64,000 nt of DNA from Desmodus rotundus (Eukaryota; Chordata; Mammalia; Chiroptera; Phyllostomidae). Below are positions 57,506 to 64,000 of this stretch, piece by piece. Position 1 is the stretch's first letter. Each line of letters opens with the position of its first letter. The stretch lies in the NCBI RefSeq assembly GCF_022682495.2, contig NC_071396.1, positions 56,747,159 through 56,811,158 of the forward strand. Direction: 5' to 3'. A program made the translations under genes and the position numbers. The notes under the pieces were generated by a model. It did no database searches. It saw only the letters and a program-made list of their open reading frames with translations, and was not told the origin of the DNA.

Positions 57506-60500
57506 CATACACTGAAGTATTGATATTTCATGAAGGTACTTTAAGAGAATGCTGAAAACACTTCGTACTCTCTGAGACACCACTCATTTCATCTCCTACT
57601 GAAATGAGTATATTAAGACGTGTTACATAGTGTAGATGGCTTTGCTTGAAACCCTGCTTCTTAGGAAATAATTTCATCCTCGAGTGATTTATAGGAGTGC
57701 TACCGCTTCACTACTGTATTAGCAGAGTGGAATGAACTCGGACTCCCAAAATTGTACTATGACGTTCATATTCACATAGCTTCCCAAACCTGTAGACTCC
57801 AACTTACATAGCACATTTTATATGCATGTCTTAGGCTACACTTTTCTCCTAAGCAATACTTTGGAGAAAACTGTGTTATAGGACCTCACTCTGGTTCCTA
57901 GATCACATAGACCCATGGATGCATTCACTCATTTGCTGTCAGAAATATGGCTCAGTAGCTTTTCACTATCCAATTTACCATGAAAGTGCATTTCAGAAAA
58001 ATACTTCTACAGAACTCTTATCAACAGTACGTATTACCAGAGACACCATTCATTTCATCTTTTAATGAAATGAGTACATTGGCCTAACGTCTTAAACTCT
58101 GAAGATGGAGTTCACTTATACCCACTTTGTACGAAACAAGCTCATTGCCGAGTGATTTGGAAGGGTGAAACCAGTCATTACTATTTCATTAGAGAAAAAT
58201 GCACTTGGTGACAGAAAATGGACAGTTAGCTACATATTCATTTCCACATTCACAAAACTCTTTTGTTCAAATCAGGTAGTAGGCTGGACCTGCAAGTCTT
58301 AGTTGGGCTTCGCTCTTCTGCTGCAAAAAAGATATAGGAGAAAACTGTACTGGAGTAGTTCATTCTCCTTCAGAGACCATAGGTGGCTATGCTAGCCTTC
58401 CCTCATTTGCTGATGGAAAATAATTTCATTAGTGCTCTCAATATCACACAAAGTCTTCAACAGAATTCTGAAAAGTGTACATGCTCTCTGATACTCCACT
58501 CATTTCATCATCAACTGAAATGAGTACCTTGGAAACTTGTTAAACAATGTGTGTGGCTTTTGTTGATAACCCACTTCATAGGAAATATTTTCACTCCCCA
58601 CTGGTTTAGAGGAGTGCAAACTCTTCACTACTGTCTTATGAGAGTGGAATGCACTTGGAACCTCAAAAGTGTACTCACTGAGACCTTCACAAACCTGTAG
58701 AGTCCAAGTTACAGAGGACAGTACACATGCATTTCTTAGTTAGGATACACTTTTCGCTTCAGAAGCATACATTGGAGAAAACTGTGGTATAGAAGCTTAC
58801 TGTATTTCATAGATGACATAGTCCTGTGCTTTGGTTCATGCATTTGCCGATGGAAGAGTGATTTAGTAGCTCTTTAGGTATCCAAATTACCACAAAAGTG
58901 ATCATTCGGAAAAATAATTCAAAAGAAGTTCCAAAGCAAGTACAAAATATCGGAGACACCATTTGCTTGAACTTCTTTTGAAAAGAGGACATTGAGGTAG
59001 TGTGACATGCAGTGCAGAAGGCGTGTTCTTAAAACAGGCTTCTCAGAAACATGCTCATTCCTGGGTGACTTAGAAGGTTTCAACAATTCATTACTGTTCT
59101 ATCGGAGGGAAATTCACTTGAATAGAGTAAGGGGACTGTGAGTTTCGTGTGCATTTTGACATTCACAAAACTGGTTTGTCCCATCAGGTAGGCAGCTGTA
59201 CCTCCATGTGTTAGCGGGGCTCCATTGTTCTGCTAGAAAAAATATATAGGAGAAAAATCTACTCTCAAAACTCATTCTCCTTCAAAGATCACATACTGCT
59301 ACATTAGCACTCACTCATTCGCTGACTGGAACTAATTTCAGTAGCTTATTTGCTGTCCCACAATACAAGGAATTCATCTTTCAGAAAGGAACTTCAACAA
59401 AATGCTGAAAACACTATACAGTATCTCGGGCATCACTAATTACATCTTCTAGTGAAATGAGTACATTGATAAGGTGTTCAAGTGTGTAGATGGCTGTTGA
59501 TGCAAACCTGCTTTGTATGGCATATTTTCATTTTTGAATAATTTAGAGGAGTGCATCTCTTCACTACTGTATTATCAGAGTGGAATGGGGTTGGAGTCCT
59601 GAAAGTGTACTATTAGTTTCATATTCACTTAGACATTCACCAACCTGTAGAGCTTGAGTTATGTAGTACAGTATACATGTATTTGATAGGCTACACTTTT
59701 CTCCTGGAAAGAATACACTGGAGAAAACTATGGTATAGGAGCTTACTGTATTTCATAGATGACATACTCCAATACTTTTGTTCATTCATTTGGTGACAGG
59801 AAAGTGATTCAGTAGCTCTTTTGTTATCAAATTGACCATGACAATGATCATATAGAATAAAAATTGAACAGACTTTCTAAAAGAAAGTATGTGATTTTGG
59901 ATCACCATTCCTTTTAACTTCTAGTAAAATGAGTACATTGGCCTAGTGTTCTGTGCATTGCAGATGGAGTGTGCTCCAATCCCGCTTCAAAGACACATGC
60001 TGACTCCCGAGCGATTTGGAAGGTTTCAAACAATTCGTTACTGTTCTATCAGAGAGCAATGCACTCGAATAAAGTGAAATGTTAGCTTCATATGCATGGC
60101 AACATTCACAAAACTGTTTTGTGCAATCAGGTAGTAGGCTGTACCTTCACATCTTAGTGGGTCAACACTTTTCTGCTGGCAAAATATATAGGAGAAAACT
60201 AGTATAGTAGCTCATTCTCTTTCAGAAATCACATTGCTAGCTAGCTTTCTCTCATTTATGGAGGGAAAATAATTTCAGTGGCTCTATCGCTATCACACAA
60301 TCCACGGAACTCACATTTCAGAAAAGGGCTTCAAAAAATGCTGAAAACAATACGCAGTATCTGAGGCACGACATATTCCATCTTCTACTGTAATGAGGAC
60401 AAGATTATGTGTTCAACAGTGTAGATGGCTTTTGCTGAAAACACTTTTCACACGAAATAATTTAATTCCTCATTGATGTAGAGGAGTGCAAACTCTTCAC

Positions 60501-61533
60501 TACTGTATTATCAGAGTGTAACGCACTTGTAGCCCCATGTGGTACTTTTAGCTTCCTATTCCCTTACTCCTTCACGAACATGTAGAGTCCAAGGGGTGTA
60601 GTAGAGTATACATTCATTTCTTAGGCTACACTCTTGTCATCTCATCACATCTTCTACTGAAATGAGAACATTGAGAAGACATTCAACACCAAAACGGCTT
60701 TTGATAAAAACCCGCTTCCTAAGAAATATTTTTGCTTCTGAGTGATTTTGAGGAGAACAAAATCTTGACTACTGTGTTATCATAGTGGACTGCAGCCCCA
60801 CAGGGTACTTTTAGCTTCCTATTCCCTTACACCTTCACACACTTGGAGTCCAAGTCACGTAGTATGGCCTAGCGGCCTTTCAACGTTTAGCTATGCTTTT
60901 CTCCCAGAAAGAATAATTTGGAGAAAATTGTGCTAGAGAAGCTTCCTCTATTTCATAGATGGCATACTCCTGTGCTTTCGTTCACTCATTTGCTCCCAGG
61001 AAAGTGATTTGTGAACTCTTTAGCTAGCAGAGTTACCTCGAAAGTGATCATATAGAAAAGCAATGGAAATGACATCCTAAATCAGTATGTAATTTTGGAA
61101 ACACCATTCATTTCTCAGTCTACTGAAAGGAGTCCCTTGAGCTAGTGTTATACACTGAAGATGGAATTTGCTGAAAACCCGCTTGTATGAAACATCCTGA
61201 TTCCCCAGTGATTTGAAAGCTTTCAAAGAATTCATTGCTGTTCTATCAGAGAGAAATTCAGTCAAATAGAGTAAGTGGATTGTTAGCTGCATGTGCATAT
61301 CTACATTCAAAAAACTTTTTTGTCCACATGAAGTAGTAGTCTGTACCTGCACGTCATCATGGGGCTACAGTTTCCTTCAAGAAGAAAAGAGAACAGAAAA
61401 CTGTACTCTGGAAGCCCATTCACCTTCAAAGATCACATACTTCTATGCTAGCGTTCACTCATTATTGATGGAAAATAATTTGAGTAGCCCTTTGGCTAGG
61501 ACACAACACACAGATCTGATATTTCAGATGTTT
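57396..61533. repeat. Old monomeric satellite without telomere-like blocks
   Basis: Strongly diverged relatives of the satellite. A landmark like TTGGAGAAAACTGTGGTATAG recurs near 57865, 58770, 59712 and 60918. Another (AAAATATATAGGAGAAAAC, then CTCATTCTCCTTCA) recurs near 58330, 59236, 60185 and 61390. Both give spacings of about 905, 945 and 1205 bp. No TTAGGG block interrupts them. No gene seen. Confidence 0.8.
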
Positions 61534-61617
61534 TAGGACTAGGGTTAGGGTTAGGGTTAGGGCTAGGGGTATGGCCAGGCTAGAGCTAGGGTTAGAGATT
61601 AGGGGTAGGGTTAGGCT
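61534..61617 (+). repeat. Short telomere-like block beside LINE-1
   Basis: About 85 bp of TTAGGG variants, starting where the unit's block normally starts (after TTTCAGATGTTTTAG). The LINE-1 cuts it off. Confidence 0.85.
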
Positions 61618-62807
61618 TAAGGAGGACACAAACAAATGGAAGCATGTACCATGCTCATGGATTGGAAGAATTAACATCATGAAAATGGCCATACTACCCA
61701 AAGCGATTTATAGATTCAATGCAATTCCTATTAACATACCCATGACATATTTCACAGATATAGAACAAACATTTCAGAAATTTATATGGAACCATAAATG
61801 ACCCCAAATAGCTGCAACAATTTTGAGAAAGAACAAAGAAGGAGGAATCACAATACCTGATGTCAAACTATATTACAAGGCCACTGTAATCCAAACAGCC
61901 TGGTACTGGCATAAAAACAGGCACATAGACCAATGGAACAGAACAGAGAGCCCAGAAATAAACCCAAGTCTTTACAGTCAATTAATATTTGACAAAGGAG
62001 GCAGGAGCATAAAATGGAGCAAAAATAGTCTCTTCAACAGATGGTGTTGGGAGATCTGGACAGCTATGTGCAAAAAAAATGAAACTCGATCACCAGCTTA
62101 CACCATACACAAAAAATAAATTCAAGGTGGACAAAAGACTTACACATAAGTCGTAACACCATAAATGTCCTAGAGGAAAACATTGGCAAGAAAATCTCAG
62201 ACTTTCTGCGCAGCAACATCCTCACTTCCTCTAAAGAAAGGGACAAGGAAAGGATAAACAAATGGGACCTCATCAAAATAAAAAGCTTCTGCATAGCTAC
62301 AGAAAACAACATTAAAATAAAAAGAGAACCAATAGTATGGGAAAACATATTTGCCAGTGATACCTCAGACAAGGGTCTGATTTCCAAAATATGTAAAGAA
62401 CTGACACGACTGCACTCCAGGAAGACAAACAACTCAATTAAAAAATGGGCAAAGGACTTCAACAGACACTTCTCCAAGGAAGACATACAGAGGGCCCAGG
62501 GATATATGAAAAGATGCTCAGCATCACTAGCCATCAGAGAGATGCAAATTAAAACCACAATGAGGCACCATCTCACACCAGTCACAGTGGCCAACATAAA
62601 CAAATCAACAAACAAATGTTGGAGAGGATGCAGAGAAAAGGGAACCCTAGTAGGTTGTTGCAGACTGGTGCAGCCAGTGTGGAAAACATTATGGGATTTC
62701 CTCAGAAAACTAAAAATGGAACTGCCTTTTGACCCACCAATTCCACTTCTGGGATTATACACTAAGAGCCCTGAATCACCAATCCAAAAGAACCTATTCA
62801 CCCCAAT

Positions 62808-62813
62808 GTTCAT
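62808..62813 (+). repeat. LTR target duplication, left copy
   Basis: GTTCAT, repeated at 63625-63630. Joining the two sides restores normal LINE-1 sequence across the insertion point. Confidence 0.88.
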
Positions 62814-63624
62814 TGTCGCAGAGCTTTATCTCTGAGCCCTGTGTCCACCACGGATGAAGAATAAGTCTACCAAGACATGATCTGCTTGGGGAGGAGAGGT
62901 GGCTGATCTCTCAAAGGAGAAGGGCCTAGAGCCTTTTCCTCTATGGGCTTTTATTAGGTTCATTTGTACAGGAATACAGATAAAGGTCATCAATTATTGT
63001 CAGGTAGTAAGGGTCAAACAATGCATAACTTACAGCAAACTTTGAGGGCTTATTCTGAGTTACGGTCAGTTAGTTAAAGGGCTATAAAACTTTGGATGCC
63101 AGACTCATTTCAGGCCTGGGCCCTTATCATTTAAGCTGAGGGTATAAATAAAGCAGGTTTCACTGGATTGTATGCATTCTTTCTTAGGCCTGATTCCCCA
63201 GGGAATCTGCCCCTCCCAGCACAGGACTGCACTGTCCTCTGTTATTGCTTCAGGCTTAAGTCAGGCAAGGGAAGTAAGGCAGTCAAGAAATTAGGAGACT
63301 TCTTTCAGACAGAATGAGGACTCAGGCTATTTCAAAGCCAAGGGGCGAGGGTCCATCACCCCCTTTTCCTATAGCCCCCCAAGTCCTTCCCTGTGGGCCT
63401 TTCCTGGTGACCATGCCTGTCTTAGGTTGTCCCTCCCTTGAGGAATCTTACCCATCATTGGCTAACTGGTCAAGCTCAGGGCCAAGCAGGGTGAGGTGGG
63501 CAGAGATGGCACCTCTGCCAGGGAGATAAGCTTTGTCTCCTTAATGGCTTATGGTCCCAACTCTGACTCAGCCTTAACTATGGGGGGTTACAGCTTCTGA
63601 AACCAGGCAGGGCAGTTCCCAACA
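62814..63624 (-). mobile_element. Solo LTR of an endogenous retrovirus
   Basis: An 811-bp insert with TG...CA ends and a 6-bp target duplication, which points to a class II (betaretrovirus-like, ERV2/ERVK) element. Minus orientation is favoured: read that way it starts TGTTGGGAACTGCCC, and an AATAAA lies at 62950-62955, ~135 bp before the end, as expected for U3-R-U5. TATAAA-like sequences on + (63083, 63140) leave orientation open. No internal viral genes are present, so it arose by recombination between two LTRs. Confidence 0.85.
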
Positions 63625-63630
63625 GTTCAT
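63625..63630 (+). repeat. LTR target duplication, right copy
   Basis: GTTCAT, directly followed by LINE-1 sequence AGCAGCACAATTTAC. Confidence 0.88.
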
Positions 63631-64000
63631 AGCAGCACAATTTACAATAGCTAAGTACTAGAATCAACCTAAGTGCCCATCAGCAAATGAGTGGATCAAA
63701 GAACTATGGTACATTTACACAATGGAATTCTACACAGCAGAGAAAAAGAAGGAGCTTATACCCTTTGCAACAGCATGCAGGGAACTGGGGTGCATTATGC
63801 TAAGTGAAATAAGCCAGGCAGTAAGGGACAAATACCATATGATCTCACCTTTACCTGGAACATAATCAACAAAAGAAAAAAGCAAACAAAATATAACCAG
63901 AGACATTGAAATTAAGAGCAATCTAACAATAGCCAGAGGGGAGTGGGGAGGGAATAGTGGGAGAGGGGTTTTCAGGAACTACTATAAAGGACACATGGAC

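Larger units (their letters stand above)
61618..63865 (+). pseudogene. LINE-1 ORF2 remnant (C-terminal half), broken
   Basis: Encodes the region just after the reverse transcriptase core and the ORF2 C-terminus: [20 protein letters not shown] at 61670-61730, [20 protein letters not shown] around 61850-61910, and the ORF2 stop at 63863-63865. Damage: TGA at 61799-61801 after WNHK, a frameshift at an A-run near 62070, and the LTR insertion after 62813. No activity is possible. Confidence 0.92.
61618..64000 (+). mobile_element. 5'-truncated LINE-1, interrupted by a solo LTR
   Basis: LINE-1 sequence starts at AAGGAGGACACAAAC within ORF2, runs to 62813, resumes after the LTR at 63631 and reaches the 3' untranslated region at the window edge. 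The 3' end and any target duplication lie outside. Same broad family as the antisense copy at 53072-53809. Confidence 0.93.

Overview
This window is repetitive DNA from a mammal, almost certainly a bat. The clade call rests on several tRNA-derived SINEs that read as the bat Ves family (openings at 33223, 34191 and 37632; one inverted at 41286-41502), plus mammalian LINE-1 ORF2 remnants. TTAGGG-type arrays on the + strand, long satellite DNA and CpG-rich minisatellites place it in a subtelomeric region, or in the pericentromeric heterochromatin of an acrocentric chromosome. I recognise no intact protein-coding gene, rRNA or functional tRNA.

Layout: (1) 1-22490 holds eleven head-to-tail copies of a 2041-bp (sometimes 2040-bp) satellite unit, nearly identical by eye. 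Each copy has a ~200-bp degenerate TTAGGG block and a motif matching all nine essential bases of the CENP-B box. Copy 11 switches to a diverged variant at about 21840-21890. (2) 22491-27874 holds three diverged copies, the last cut off at 27874. (3) 27875-32385 is very GC/CpG-rich: three copies of a ~300-380-bp module and a ~50-bp minisatellite (about 60 units) whose core, ACCAGGTGGC, resembles a CTCF site. (4) 32386-42257 is GC-rich low-copy DNA with Ves SINEs, microsatellites and two promoter-like CpG clusters (around 33000 and 39900), but no recognisable gene. (5) 42258-57395 returns to older satellite units with TTAGGG-like blocks enlarged to 0.4-3 kb; one unit carries a truncated LINE-1 flanked by a perfect 19-bp target duplication. 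(6) 57396-61533 is old satellite with no telomeric block, keeping a 0.9-1.2-kb monomer period. (7) 61534-64000 is a short telomere-like block, then a truncated LINE-1 interrupted by an 811-bp solo LTR.

How it fits together: the satellite appears to run from an old monomeric form (right) through dimers carrying a telomere-like block to a recently homogenised array (left). The GC segment lies inside the satellite domain and reads toward the TTAGGG arrays. The layout of CpG-rich repeats, CTCF-like cores and an NRF1-like site upstream of TTAGGG DNA resembles human TERRA promoters, but this is inference. All copy numbers, identities and alignments were made by eye.
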